DNA of 64,000 nucleotides from Rallus limicola (GCA_022605955.1 JAKCOZ010000021.1:11080501-11144500); one strand, 5' to 3'; shown: positions 41,001 to 54,900, numbered from the stretch's first letter. Notes: generated from the sequence alone by a model not told the origin. Numbers and translations are program-made.

Positions 41001-42160
41001 TGTTTCTGTGTAGTGTGTATCATAAGCTGCTGTCCTTCCCTGAATCTCTGGTAGTTCCCAAGTGTAGGAAATTAACAACACAGTGGAGAGTTCTACTTTT
41101 GATTCCAGTTGAGAGGTGATTGTGATCATCCTGCTGTGTCATAGGAATAATTCTGAGTCCCCAAGGAAGGTTTTTCAAGAGCTCCCAAGAAAGCTGACCC
41201 CTACGCTTCCACACATCCCTGGGGGTACAGAGTTCCTTTTTGCAAGGATCAAAAGTGTTACAGATTAAGAGGGTTAATGAGGGGTTGCTGAAAGTTCCTC
41301 ATATACAATGTCAAGGACTAGACCCCTTGAATTTGTATATGAGCTGTGTAGAGTGTGATGAGGTTGGAGCAGCCAGACAGCGTTTGCCTCAATAACATTT
41401 TAGGTGGCCAGAAAAGCCTTCACCCCTTCTACTAATTCCTCTTGAATAACAATGTTATGAAATATGAGATGGGCATGACAAGTCTTCTAATATACACCAC
41501 CAACATCCTCTCCCTTTTTTTCATCGCCTTTGTCATGTCTTGGCTCAAATACCTGTCTGATTCTCCAGAAAATCAGTAGGTCTAATTAAAAATCGTGCCA
41601 TTCCCTATACCTCGGTTTCCTAAAGATATTTACATACCACTTGTCTTAATGGGTCTGTGTCACCAGATGAATCGAGGGATGATATTGGTATAGGTGAGCT
41701 TAGAGCATAGTAAAAGCAGTAGCTCCAAATCACTTGAGGAGTTTGGAAATCACTGACCTGAATGCCTGAACACCATCTCTGGGAAAAGGGCTGTTTTTTC
41801 CAAGCTCAGAGTGGTTTGGGAGGGAAGTGATGTTGTCATGTGAACAGGGCATGCAACATTAGCTCTGTGAGCTGCTGTTTAATAGCTTGTGCTTATCATG
41901 CTTTTTAATTGGAACGACTGTTGTAAAAGATTCTGTTTGTGCATGAGAAGGTATGGAAAAGTAGAGAATAAATAGGTCTGCATCCGCTAAGTTTTGGTAT
42001 GCCTTAGGGGATTGTGTTTTGGAAGGTAGACTACTAAATTTCTAGGACTGAAATCTCTTGTAACTGTCTTGTTTTATTATCCCTGGAGAGATTTCTGTTC
42101 CTGCACATCAAGACAAACCAGAGGCTGTGGGAGATTGACAAACTATCTACAAAGTTGACT

Positions 42161-42259
42161 GCCTCCTTCCTTCTTACATCTTTCATCCTTTCTGCTCTCT
42201 GCTTCTATGCCTTTCTCATTTTTGTTGGATTTCTCTCTCCTTTTCTTCCTTTGTCACGC
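42161..42259. repeat. Pyrimidine-rich tract
   Basis: About 100 bases dominated by C and T (blocks such as CCTCCTTCCTTCTTAC and TTTCTCTCTCCTTTTCTTCC). It looks like a long polypyrimidine tract. The sequence after it does not open a recognisable exon, so I treat it as low-complexity intron. Confidence 0.7.
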
Positions 42260-44479
42260 TCACATTAAATGATCTTTCAGACAAGCGTCACAAAAAAGCT
42301 GGGGTTTACATTAACACAGCTCTGCTTTTTTACTGACTAGCCCATAACAGCTAATGTGATTTGCACTTGTTTACCAGCTTTCTATTATTAGACCCACCAT
42401 ACTGGGACTAATATGCAGGTAACTATTAGTCACCAGTGGAACTGCTAATTGTAGATTAATTAATCGTTCCAGTTGGATTTGTTGTCTCCAAACAGATGTG
42501 ATTATAGCAAGGGAAAAGTCTCTGCCTGGCTTATCTTTTGAGAATGAGTGACTTTAATATGCCATGTTACCTCATATAAATCAGATGCCTGATTATTAAT
42601 GCTCAGAAATCACACCCAGCACTGAAGTGGGAGGGCACAGCTATTCCTGTCATGCTCCTGCCATTAGTCATCATGCTGAACGCTCTGTCCCAGACAGTCC
42701 CGACTGTTGCCAAGGTGCTGGGCAGTACATGAACATTGCAGCAGTTCCTTGGCACAGGTGGACTGGCTGGTTCTTACAAAACACCTCTTCCACCGCTGGC
42801 ACATGCATCTTGTCCCTTGAACACAGGAATCTGTTCTTCAGACTCCTTATTCCCCACAACCTGCTCCAAGCTCTCCATCCATACCTAGCTGGAGTCGAGC
42901 CAGGATCTCCTTTCTGTGTAGTAATACAAGAAGAGTAACAAGATTGTAGTTCTTGAAATTGATTCAAAAGCAGGTTGAGAATTTAGAGCTGAAATAAATG
43001 TAGGGTCTGTGTGCCTGTTTGATTAATCTCTTTTTTTTTCTTTTTAAACTGTTGCCTATTCTATAAAGTGGGAGCTGCTGACAAGTGACAGAGCAATGGC
43101 TAAGCAAAGGCAGCTTTTAGTGCAGGAAGTCAGACAGAGGGACACGTTCTCTGTCTTCCAACCAAAATACCAGAGGCAAAGCATTCCATAAGCTCCAGGT
43201 TTGATTCAGTGACGTGGCTTCTTATCAGGTTGTAAGCTGCTGCCAATCCCAACAGGCAAAAAGGGAAAAAGAAAGAAAAAGCTGAGTGTGCACCAGCTGA
43301 CATGAGCACTGCTCAGGAACACTTCAGCTGTTAAAAACCTTTTATTACCAAGCTGTAACAAAGCTGTTTTGTACCATAAATACAAAGAAATGACCTGCTT
43401 CCCCTCTCTGTCTCAGGTAGGTAAGGAAAGTTTCTTTCTTCCTTGTTCCTAGCGCTCCCCAGGGCTCACTGCTTTGTGTGGGAGGCAAGTTAGAAACCAC
43501 TACAAAAACAGAGGAAAGCCCTCTGCCCTGCTGTGCAGGGGTTGTTTCACTGATCCTGTCTTCACAGGCTTCCCTTAGTCTCACCTGGGTATTTGCAACT
43601 CTCTTTACTGAAGCCTGTGGAAGGTACAACTCCCTACTCTTCATTTGGAAGCGCCCTTTTGCCAACAGTACAACAACAGTGGAGGCTTGAGGTAGACATC
43701 CCATGCAGTGTGCTTAGCTAAACCCTTCCCACTGGATCAAATACATGTTAAGTCCCGATTTCCAGTAACCAGAATTACGCTTTGAAGGCTGATACTTGGA
43801 TCCTTGACCATTTGTATGTGTCTGGCCTGGAGCTTTTATTGATTTGCCTGTTGAAGCCAATGTTGTGCAGAGCTGGGGAAGGGGAATCCTGGCTTAGGTG
43901 GAAAGTTCTGGCATTGGTTTGTGTGTTTTTAACCAAATGAGGTACAGCAAACAGGATAATGTGTCCTCAGGGCTGGTAGGGCTGGTGTTTTCCATTTCCC
44001 TTCCCCAAGTACCGAGTCTGTTGAACTTGTCCATAACCCTAGCTAATAACTCTGGCATGCCTCAGCTCCAGCAGCATGAATGTCCTGTTGTTCTTTGCAG
44101 TCCTCTTTGCTGACATGTGTCTTGATGTGCACCAGGCACACTGCCTCCCAAGGTGAAAAAATTGCATCTTAGGAAAAACCTTCAAAGAAAAAAAAACAAA
44201 CAGACCCTCACTATGATCTCTTGGTAGTAACAGTTAAGTGTAAAAGTTCAACAGAGGGAAGATATTTATGGCTAGGCAAAACCTAGGTAGGAAATGTCTT
44301 TTCTGTTACCCTTAATGCAACCTTGAGCCTAAGAACCTGGTGGTGATTTGGTAAGCGTTTATATTCTTTCAGTCTTAAAGATAATCAGCTGCACTGTGTT
44401 GATGGGAACCTACATCATATAAAAGAGTGAAATCAAAGTGTATCAAGCCATTTGAACATAGCCTTTTTTATCTCTGCAG

Positions 44480-44551
44480 GCATTTCTTCACCGGATCCGA
44501 CAGAATGCTGTGGACAAAGCTGAGAAGTACATAACAGAGGAGAATGTTAAG
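44480..44551 (+). CDS. PREX1: PREX1 exon 2 (DH domain, part)
   Basis: This exon of 72 bases encodes 24 whole codons, beginning AFLHRIRQN and ending TEENVK. The acceptor is a T-rich tract followed by CTGCAG ending at 44479. The donor is AAG|GTATTT starting at 44552, which is GT-AG but poor after position +2. Both borders fall between codons (phase 0-0). By recalled human numbering it covers about residues 74-97, in the DH helical bundle just after the first conserved helix. The catalytic glutamate (E56 in human PREX1) belongs to the preceding exon and is not in the window. The middle of the exon (AVDKAEKYI) is its least conserved part compared with the human protein, while both ends match closely. 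The identification is firm because the next three exons continue the same domain in frame. Confidence 0.93.
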
Positions 44552-47500
44552 GTATTTCTTCTATCTTCTTTGTGTTATTGGTAGGTAATGAAAAGCTAGG
44601 TTCAGAGATGTGAATATCAAATATCCTCATGTCATACTGATTCTTATTACACTGGTTCCTTAAGGAAAAGAGGCTCATGCTGACAGTTTATCTGTCAGTC
44701 TGTGTGTCCATTCCTATGGCTGATGTCTTCCAGCAAATTTTCATCCCACCAACTAATTTCAGTAAAATTTGACACAGTTTAGTATTGGCAGAGATATTAA
44801 CTTTTGGCAAGACTTGTGTAATAGTGGGTAGAGGACAGAGGTGCCTTTTCATGGTCTTTGAGAGAAAAGGCAGGGAATGCACAGCCCTTGTCTGTTTTGA
44901 TTGACAGTATTCAGTTAGCCAATTTGCATCTGCTGTCTTTTAGATATCTCAGCTTGATAGGGCTTATGAGAAGGAGGCAGGAATACGCCTTTTTGTTCTA
45001 GTGGGAAGGAATTTTGGTTCTTGTGGGAGGACTAAGTGACAACAGACCCTTGCCTGTGGAGGTTCCTAAATAAATCTTGCACTGGGAAGAGATATGGGAC
45101 AGAACACAGAGCTGTGAGGTGCTAGCTTCTCTAGTGCCTGTGGACACAGAACGCCTTGTTGGTTATTTTCATAAATACAAGCAACACTTTCTTGTAGAAA
45201 TTTGGCTTAATCCTCCTTGTATACATATGCATGTGAACCCAACCCTCCCTCTGTACACACACACAAGTGAAACCCAATAATCAGTGGGACAGGGGGAGTT
45301 TGTCTGCCATGAGAGGCTTACTTATCAGGCTTGTGTTTGGTTCTGTAGCTCCTAGACGAGCAGAAGCTTTGCCCTTCACACTTGTGGGAGCGGGGTGCAG
45401 CAGTAATAGGTATGTCACACCAGCCAGCGCTACCAAAGCTGGCCTGCATGTCCCCAGGGCTGGTCACTCCATCTCACATACTAGAATTACCTTAATATAC
45501 TTAGATGCTAGCAGGGCTCCAGCCCCTGCTTCTGCTCTTCCTTCTACAGGCTAGCCATACTGTAGTATTGACTGATTGGCATCACAACAGGCTGGTTGCA
45601 AGACAGCAGCATTGTGGAGCTAAGCCTCTCACTGTCTTCAAATTTGGAAGTCCCTGCTCCCCAGAAACTCACCATTTAGATTCTGAATTAAGTGTGGGGG
45701 TGGCTGAAGAAAAGGTAGCCAAGTATTTAGTGACAGTAGATCTTGTGTGGAGAGAAATGTGCAAAAGGCAAGCTTTGCATGGGAAATAAACCTACACAAC
45801 CATTTGCCAGTTTGATAAACAGCTGCAGATGTTGATGAAATTTATCATTCTACCATTATTCATATACTGTCAAGATGAATATTAATTATCACTGCCATGT
45901 AATCAGATGCGGTGCCCACAAAGCCTGTACAGAAGAATCCATATTTTCTCTGCTGATTTAAATGTATTTGCATTTGAAATTCCATCATGCCCCTCTGGGG
46001 ATGTACCACGTCATTTTTGTGTCATTCTTGAGGTGCCTGGGGGGTCTTCTTGAGGCCACTGTTAGACCTCATTTATTCTTATTATTACAATACTCAGCTA
46101 TCAGTAACAGAGCTTCTCTTCAGTAATAAAGAGCCTATGCTTTTTGCTGGTGAGGCAGAATCACAAAGGCACTCTTCCTGATCAGAGTCTATTATCTCCC
46201 CCTCCTATTCCCCCTTCCCCAAGTAATTTTATTGTCTTTTCTGCAATTGAAAGGTATTTGTTCTTTCCTTCCTCCCTCCTTGCTGGTTAGAGACAGGACA
46301 AGCAAGGTTGTGTTGGGACTTCGGATAACTCTGTCTGCTAATATTATGTATCTTGAGTCACCAGAGCTGTGAGGTGGCTGGCAGAAACAAGGGAAGGTAA
46401 CACAGACTCTATAAATGGTTTGGCAGCTTACGTAAGGAGAAGCCTGTCTTTTCCTCTCTGTGCAGCAGAAATGTCTGGAGGAAAATACATGATATTCTGG
46501 CAGTCACTCACCTCTGAGCAAAAAGAGAAAGTGCTTTTTAGGATAATTTGGGTTATAGCTCCCAGTACTATTTTTTTGCAGCCTTCTCCTACAACTGGTG
46601 TTAAGGACTGGAGATTTTGGCAATGTTTGGCCACTGTATCTCCCTCCAGAAAGGCCACATTGAGTCCTGTGCCAGGCCCAGAGTTTACAGGACCTGCAGT
46701 GACTAACAGCTGCAGCAATGTCGTTTAGTTTATTTGCAGCCTGGTGTGGGAATAGCTCTATTGATACGTTAGGATTATACTACATTCACAGCAGGGCACT
46801 GATGTAAACTTACTGATATGGTAGATTGAAGGCAGTACGAACTGAGGCTGTGTGCAAGCTGCCAGGCATAGATCCTTGCAAAAGGCTTATAAATGGTAGC
46901 TGTGATTTAGATACAGAAGCACATGTGGCCAAGGTCTCTCTGCTGCCTTGATTTTCAAATGACTCTTCTTATCTACAAATTCTGCTGCAAGCAGAGCTCT
47001 ACTGACCACCATGGAATTCATTAGATTACACAGATATTCCTTGGATCAAAAAACACTCCCTGAAGGGTGCTCCTGAAGGATAAAATCATCCCTGACAGAT
47101 GTTTTCCTCTTCCTTGTTAATCTGCTTTTGGCATAGTTTCCAGCGAAGCCATGCAGACAGAGGCTACTGTGTCATCACATCAGTCTCAGCCATGAGGCAG
47201 AATCACTGTATGCTCTGCTTGAATTAGCATGGGGTGGTTTATTGGAAGGAATCAAATGGTTCTAGCTCCCTGTCCTGTATTTTGGTTCAGAGCCCATCAG
47301 TGCAAATTCAGTGTGTTGGATTCTTTTAGTTTAGTTAGAACTGGAAAGGAGCTGAGAGGTGCCAGTACGTGTTGATGATGGTGGATAATGCCGTATGTCA
47401 GGATTCCTGAAATGAGAGGGGAGTAAAGACAAGGAAGATGCAACAGGCAGCTCTGCAAATGTAGCCAGCTTGCAGGAGGAGTTTCAGAGAAATACTCTGT

Positions 47501-48808
47501 CCTTCAACAACAGAAAGTATAGGGTTGAACCTGGGTACATGCAGAGAGGAAGGCTTCTTGAATTCCTGATCTTTATCCCTGCAAACCCAGAGAGAGACTG
47601 GTTTTAAATCAGGATTTGAAATTTTATTCCTGTCTTTAATGATTAGACTTAATTTACAGGTTATTGTTTTTCTGAATTACTGCCATATCACCAGCCACCA
47701 GGCTGATGCAGTGTCACACCTGGTGAATTCCCCTGCATAAAGCTGAAAAGCTTAGTATTAACATAAGATGCTTTGGAAAGTGTTGGAAGACATTAGCCTC
47801 TATCACTTCCACACCAAATGCCAGGAAGAGAGGCTGCTCTGTCAGGTTGCACGCTTTGAGGTACGGAGGAGTGTTGCTCATGCCCTTTGCAAGACCTGGG
47901 ATGCTGCTTCCAATATGACAGCCAGTGTGATTGTGCTGCACCATCTTCTCTTTGCAAGTGGCATTGTTAAAGCAAAGTGACAGAAAATGTCTGCAGTGTG
48001 TCTGTCACCGCAGACTCCAGGATTTACTATGCCCAATCAGGCTTTCTTCCTGTGACTTTCAATACTGATAGCTGTGTCAGCATGCATCAGGACTTCTCCC
48101 TCCTTGTAGGTAGCATATGTGTATTCACACTTTATTATTTTGTTTTTAATGTAAATTATTTAAGACTTACAAAGCTGATATGTTTATAGCAGCTTTCACC
48201 CTGCCAGTTTATTCACCTTAGCATATGTATGTTCAGATCACTAGGGATCATTTAGCTCTGAGGGCCTCTATCCCATCACATATCCCTTTAAATCCACCGA
48301 GGTTGGTGAAAGGGAACTCTCAAATGCTGCTCTTGTGATTTGCAAGCATTTTACACTATTCTGTACTCCTGTCAGTGAAATGCTAGATCTCACATGGCAG
48401 AGATTTGGTCTCTTATTTACAGGTACACCTTTGTGTGTGATAGCTTCCAGAAAGTGATTTCTAATGCATGAGAAGGAAAGGCAAATGACTTCCTGCTTCT
48501 ACCTCGTGCAAAGGGAGTTTGGTCCCTGTGATCCCATCTGCCAGCTTGGTCTCATAGGAAATTTTCTCTAGTCTTGAAAGGGGTTGTTCCTATTCATCAT
48601 GCTTAGGTATCTGGAAGGATAACCTTCATTTACAGCAGGTACTTGAGTCTGTAGGGGGCCAGGAAATGACTAAATACAGTGTAATTAATTTTGTACAAGT
48701 CTCTCTCTGTGCAGCAAGTCTAGAACCACAATAATTTGGTGCTACTACTTTAATGAAACACTCTCAGATATATTAACAGCAAGCAATGTTGTTTTCTTTA
48801 TATTTCAG
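44552..48808 (+). other. PREX1: PREX1 intron 2
   Basis: A 4,257-base intron between exons 2 and 3, with donor GTATTT and acceptor TTTCAG. Apart from an AC-rich spot near 45255-45264 and a pyrimidine-rich area near 46190-46280, I see only unique AT-rich sequence. The open frames here (for example 46369-46728 on the + strand) have no recognisable product. Confidence 0.88.
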
Positions 48809-48931
48809 ATCTTATTTTCTAACATTGAAGACATTCTTGGTGTTCACAAGGAGTTCCTGGCTGCCCTGGAAATTTGTTTACAACCAGAACCTCAGTCTCA
48901 GCATGAACTGGGAAATGTTTTCTTAAAATTT
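48809..48931 (+). CDS. PREX1: PREX1 exon 3 (DH domain, part)
   Basis: This exon of 123 bases encodes 41 codons, from [16 protein letters not shown] to [10 protein letters not shown]. The acceptor is TTTATATTTCAG ending at 48808, and the donor is the consensus GTAAGT starting at 48932. It is phase 0 at both ends. The [14 protein letters not shown] segment is the typical DH helix that follows the TEENVK turn. [16 protein letters not shown] is the most PREX1-specific stretch in the window. By recalled alignment it corresponds to about residues 98-138 of human PREX1. A glycine sits after DIL, where I recall glutamate in human PREX1 and alanine in PREX2. No stop or frameshift is present. Confidence 0.95.
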
Positions 48932-51900
48932 GTAAGTACAATGACTTAATGCTATCTGAAAGTGCAGTTTCCTGTCATAAGCTCCCATGCCCCTTAGCTA
49001 GCTCTAATCTCTAAGACTTGTGCCAATGCTATGACAATATGTATCTTGTATGGAAGTTGTAGGTAGGGTGGGAAAAAAACTTGTGAATGAGGTTAGAACA
49101 ATGGAAAGCACATCAAACTCAACTAAACAACGAGGTATTTTTAGAAATTCTTCCTTTACCCATTGAATATTTTTCCTTTTTTTTTCCCTTATCCAGCTGA
49201 TCACATTTTATTGCTGAGAATTTGTCTGCTTTGGTTCTAAATGTTTCAAAAAAAGCAATACAATTACAAGTAAATGTGTGCATTTTAAAATAAATAAAAA
49301 AAAGAAGAAAAGAAACCCACAGAGATTGAAATCAAAACCAAAGGACAATACCTCATTTACAGTGGTTAGTGTCTGTGTGTATGTCTATCCTCCACTAAAG
49401 GAAAGGCAGTGAAGGATGGTTTATCTTGCTGAAATGCAGTACAAGAGACAACACACAGCCTTTTGCCATGGAATAAATGAGCTTCATTCTGTAGCTCAAA
49501 AGCCAATAAAATTTGGCTTTTGAACTCATAATGCTAGCTCAAGAGTGCCAAAGAAAGAAAATCTGAAGTAGTCATATGATACAAATACACTCTGCCAGTG
49601 CCAGGTTGTTTAGGACATTTTGACGAACTACTTTTGTATCATTTGACTTTGTCTTATGGCTGTACTATTTGTTTTCCTACTACATCCCTATTTATGATCA
49701 TGCATGCCAGCCTGATCCAGATTGGTACTGCCAGGTGGTCCCAGAAAGCAGAGACCTGTAACAGGGATTGTGCAGTTGCAGTTTATGATCCCACAATTGC
49801 TCCTCTCATTCCAGTTTATTCCTTATACTGTGAAATTTGTTTCTTATAACGTGTTATCCTGTGGTAGATTTTTGTTTTATTTTTTACTTGGCCCCATTTT
49901 CAATCAGCTATGTGTGCCATGCTCTGGCTAATGTGTACACAGAGCATCATAATGTATATGTAAGATCAGTTATTATATACAAGCTGGACTCACTTAAATG
50001 CAAAGTTACTTAATTTATATGTACCATAATTGGAAGCTGCACGTTTTTTCACATGGAGCAGCCCTCCTGAGATATTTGAAAATTAGAAAGAATGTACACA
50101 GTAGCCATTTCTTCAAATTCTTATTAACTGCATTAAGCCACAGGCCAACTTTCTATCATAATACGTTCTATTATGCTTTCATAATGAAAATTCATGCTTT
50201 CACAGTTCATCGGGTCTGAGCGGACAGCAATTACACAGCCATTCATTGCTCATAGAGCTTTACCAGCTACACCTCCCTTGTTTAATTATTATTTATGCTT
50301 TGACAATTATTAAAATAGTGTTGGAAAGTGTTATATTGAGACCGTGCCCAAAAATTGTGTCAGATGTGACTGACTGTCAGCTGCTGAAAAACCATACTGG
50401 TGAACTTAAAGCTGTGACTATCCACTAGAGTCATTGCCTACCAGCAAGATGTGCTGTACTAATATATTAGTATTCATTAGCAGGGGTATTAAAATTAGAG
50501 GGCTTTTCAGTGATGCTGTCAAATTGTCTACTGTGTTTCTGAGTGGTGCTGAATAACCAGAAACATTAACATCCTGTCATTTGGCTGAATTCAAGCCTCT
50601 TATATGTAGTAATCAGCAGTTTTTTCTTGTATGTGAACGTATAATTTTGTAACTTTACTACTGTTAAATTTAATAATTCTGTAAAGTTTCTTATTTATCA
50701 AACGTGCAAAAATACAGGATTTAAACTGTATTGCATAGGCATGAGAGCTGGTGAGAATTTATCTTCTGATAGAGGCAGTTTGACTGAGATCAGCTTACAT
50801 TGCTGTCTGTGGAGTGCATTGCAAATAATGTGTACGTCAACTGTTTCACAATTCCCTGGGGAAGAAGCAGCTTATGCAGAAGGAAGTAAAACATACATTT
50901 GATCCAGAATATATAGAAAAAACTTGTCTTATCCATGATAACCTGAAGGAACTACAGGAATACAGTTAAGAATATTGTGGTACATCAAATCTTAGTAAAC
51001 AAAGGTCAACAGAATATTATCAATAGAGGAGGAAATCATCTGTCGCTCTATGCAGGTTGTGCCTAGGTTTTAGAAGCAAGCTTACCATGGATATTTGGGA
51101 GTGACGAAGGTGGAATTTGTGCCCTGTCACAGTGAAGGCTTCCACAGAGAGTCTCCATTTCCCTTATTTGTTCTCGTGAAGCAGAGACATTCATAAGCCT
51201 CCCCTGTGCCACAGAAACAGTACTCCTGAAGGTGTTTCCATGGTGCTGAAACAATTTCATTTTTTTTAGATGGCATACAGTGTTTTGCCACCCCAAGAAG
51301 CCCTTGCAGCGCGCTTGTGGTTTCCTGGAGGGAAAGCCATCCGTTCTCTTGCCATGACGCACTCTGGCAAGCATGGCTGAGGACTTTTTTTGGTATACAT
51401 ATTGTTAGCCAGTTTACCCAGAGAAAACAAAGCTAACGTATTTATTTGGCCTTTCATTTTCAGGAAGGTTGTCTTGTTGTTACAGTGCACTTAGAAGTTG
51501 TTCTAGGAAGAATACCTTCAGTGCTGGTTTTTTATACTCATCAAGTCACGGCATGTCCTCAGGCGAGTTTGCAGTGAGGAAGTGACTTAAGACTGTGAAT
51601 CTTGCATGAATTGGTGTATCACCTGGCAAGGTCATTCTTAGTTCTGATGATGAACCCAGTCCTTGTGAGCAGCCAGATGTCAGCACAGGTGCTATTCTTC
51701 AGAAACTCAATGTTAAAAGCGCTCATAAATTTGGTGAATAGCTTGGGAATTCTTGAAGCACTTTTTCACTCCCCCAGACACTGCATTTCTTAGTGGTGTG
51801 TATTTTGTTTAAGTTTCCTTGTATTGTATATCCTTGATAGAGATTCCTAAATTCCCTATGTGGAGTGTTCGAGTCCTGTTCACAAGATGTGTGTATCCTA

Positions 51901-54900
51901 AAGTGCTTCTGATCTGAGTAGGCCTGACTCTCTTCCTGGTTTACCTTGACCTAGAAAACTTCACTCAACAGCAGTCCATTGATCTTCAGAAGCAGGCCAC
52001 TGCCTTTAGTTGTTAATAACCTCCAGGATCAGAGTTGATCCATTTATAATACTGCTAGGACGTTCTTGCCTGGATCTCCAGCTCAGAAGGGTTCAAATTT
52101 TGAGTAACACCTGAAGCAAGCAAGCAGACTTTGCAAGGGTTCCAACAGAGCAATCACTGCACATTGGCTTTGTGAAGTGTTTTAACAGATGAGGAAATAC
52201 ACTTGCTCTCATATTCAGGTGTGAAAAATTGTTTTGCTTCAGAAGACAGATGTGTGCCCTAGTGTACTCCTTTTGATCAGGTGATCGTGAGAAGTTCATT
52301 GTCTGATGTTAGGTGCTCGAGTTTCCTCTGGAGTTGTAGTTCAGTATGACAGTAACGGACAGTAAAGAACATACGTAAACATTCATTAAAAATTGAATCT
52401 GCAGCCTCTTCTGGCATGCAGAGCAAGTCTGTAACATCAAAGAGAGCCTATATACCCAACATGGAATGATCGCACCTCATCAGCGTAGGCTCTTGTGCAG
52501 GTCATGAGAATGTGTGACTGGTCTGCAGAGCAGGAGGGCTGAGAATTGACAGATGCTTCATTTCTGATATTACCATATTGCTGGAGGTTTGGTGATGTAA
52601 TAGCCAGAAACTCGTTCAAGGGAAACATCTTTTCTTGTGATTTTTAGGAGCAATGTTGCATATGTGATTAGTTTTACTGTCTAAGTATTCAGGGACCTTG
52701 TTTTGTTGAGAATTATATCTTCTGTTTTGTTTAGGTTTGTCATGTTGACAAAATTGGTTTCAGCCTGCTTGGAAACCAGAAAATGCCATGCCTTGTTAAA
52801 AATATGTTCAAGTAAAATTGTTACAATTTTCCAAATGTCTTATTTGCTTTTTCTAGTCTGAACTATTTTCAAACTTGCACTGACTTGTGGGCAGTTCTAA
52901 TGGACCCAAAATAACGTATTTGGAGAGTAAAATATTGGTTAAAGATTTATTTTAACCAAACTGCAGAACAGTATAGACTTATTTCTGTCACTAAAATCAG
53001 AAGGTCTAGCTGTGTATCCAGCAGATTTGCTGAGTAAGGAGGTGTAATTTTTATGTGGTCACATCTCTGACCATAATTGCACGTTAATATAGCGTAACTG
53101 CAGGTTCAGAATTCCTGGGCTAACATCTGTAATTATGTAACTGATAGTTTCCTCACCAGGAGATGGGAGAGTCCAGGACTGAATGTCACCCAGAGAGGAA
53201 ATTAAACACTTCAGACACTGAGTAATTTAAAGCATAGTTCTCATATTTGTGGGTCTCATGCATGAGGGACAGCTGGAAAAGACTTGGTGAAAGCACTCTG
53301 GTGTGTGTATAATTACTGTACTGACTTGAGCTTTAGCAAAGGGATTTTGTCATGATCTAAATATAACTTCCCAGAACTCCAGGCACTCAAAGCTGCAGTC
53401 AGAAACCTGAGCAATGACATTTTGCTTGCATTGGTATAACGGATGATGTTGTGTTAATGGTTACTATTTTTAGTTTCAAGCATGCTGCCTGTGTGCATCC
53501 AGGGAGTTGAGGAGAGGTGAGAGGAGGAAATGTCAGAAAAACTCAGATATCTGTCTTCTTATTTTGTAACTATCTGGTTTGTGTGGTCGAAAACAATCCT
53601 GTGCCTCCCAATTGCCTCCTTTCCATTGTGCTATGGACACATGTGCTATGCCTTTTCCTGTCTGGTGGTCAGAAGCCTTTGTTTCTCTGGAGCTTCCTGG
53701 TGTTAAACCCCAGTACTGATCTCAACAGCTGTAGGTGAAGGATAAAAGTCTTGAATATCTATATTTCAGCCTTCTGTACTGTACTCTTTGTGACTGTTGT
53801 TTCATTTGCTTTGTACTGTTGTTATGATGTTTGGGCATACATGTGTTTATTCTCCATTTTTCCTTTGGAAACACAAGGAGGGCAAAAAAATTCACTGGAT
53901 TAATGATAAACCAAAACCAAAAGTATTTTACAGTCTCTCAGCATGTACATCTAGCCATTGAGCATCTGACCAGAATGTCAAATTCTCCTAAACTGAAATT
54001 AACACAATTTCTTTTCCATGTGACAACAGTGAAGGGAATTCTCAGTGAGTGCAGCTGTATTCCCATGGATTCATGTTACTTAACTCCTTCAGTTGGCAGT
54101 GATTTTTTGTTTGAATCACTGTCAGCTGTCATAAAACTAGATTAGATGCTGCAGATACATTCAGCTAACACAGGGAGTTCTGCATCTCTGAATAATGCTA
54201 GGAGTCCAGTCAAAACTCAGAATTCCCCGAAATTCACTTCTTAATTCTAAGAAGATGAAAAAGTTCTCATAGAATGTTTTCAGTCCAGGATGCTAAATAG
54301 AGAATTAGTGATGTGAATGCCACAGCAAACTCTGGAGGGCAATGTCTGTGTGGTATGGTGCCCCGAGATGCCAGCCCTGGAAGCCTTGCATATTACCCCT
54401 GGCAGAGTGCCATGCTAATGCATCTAAATTATTGCTGATATGCAGAGTACCTTGTCTGAGTACCTCTGCATGGCACTGCACTGTGGCTTAGAAGTTGACC
54501 TGATCCAGGAAAGAAACTACTCTTGTGAGAAGCACCCAAAAAACGGTGGGTCTTTTGGTTTCTGAATCATTTAACCTGACTACGGCCTAATTCAGCCTCT
54601 TGATCCCCTTTTTATTCTGGTGAATACAAATGCTGGAATTTCATAACATAGCTGCTGAAAGTTCAGCCCTTCCCAACAATGTTGAAAAGATCAACTCACT
54701 CTTTGCTTGATTCACTCAGGCATGGAAATAGTTGTTACTGCTTCTTTTGTGAGTCATTTCAGTGTTTCCAGATACGTGATATTTACAATGGTTTCAGCAT
54801 CTCTGATCATTTTACTAAGAAGAAGTTCCACTCTCTTAGATTCTGGAGATCAGTAAAGCAGAACTTGGAGCTGCCAGCTGACCCTTGTTTCTTAACAGGG

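Larger units (their letters stand above)
1..44479 (+). other. PREX1: PREX1 intron 1 (3' part)
   Basis: This is at least 44.5 kb of non-coding sequence ending in the CTGCAG acceptor before exon 2; its 5' donor is outside the window. I looked for coding exons, RNA genes and retroposed genes and can support none. Open frames are short, on both strands, and resemble no known protein. Supported content is listed separately: short microsatellites, A/C-rich and T-rich blocks, one tandem duplication, a probable MIR-type relic near 23.7 kb, two weaker old-repeat candidates near 23.4 and 34.8 kb, and CpG-enriched patches near 5.3 and 33.7 kb. A long first intron is usual for vertebrate PREX1 and often carries enhancers, but no regulatory function can be read from sequence alone. 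Confidence 0.8.

Noticed and set aside
42161..42300. Long polypyrimidine tract as an acceptor for a hidden exon
   Set aside because: No AG followed by an open, recognisable coding stretch and donor was found after it.
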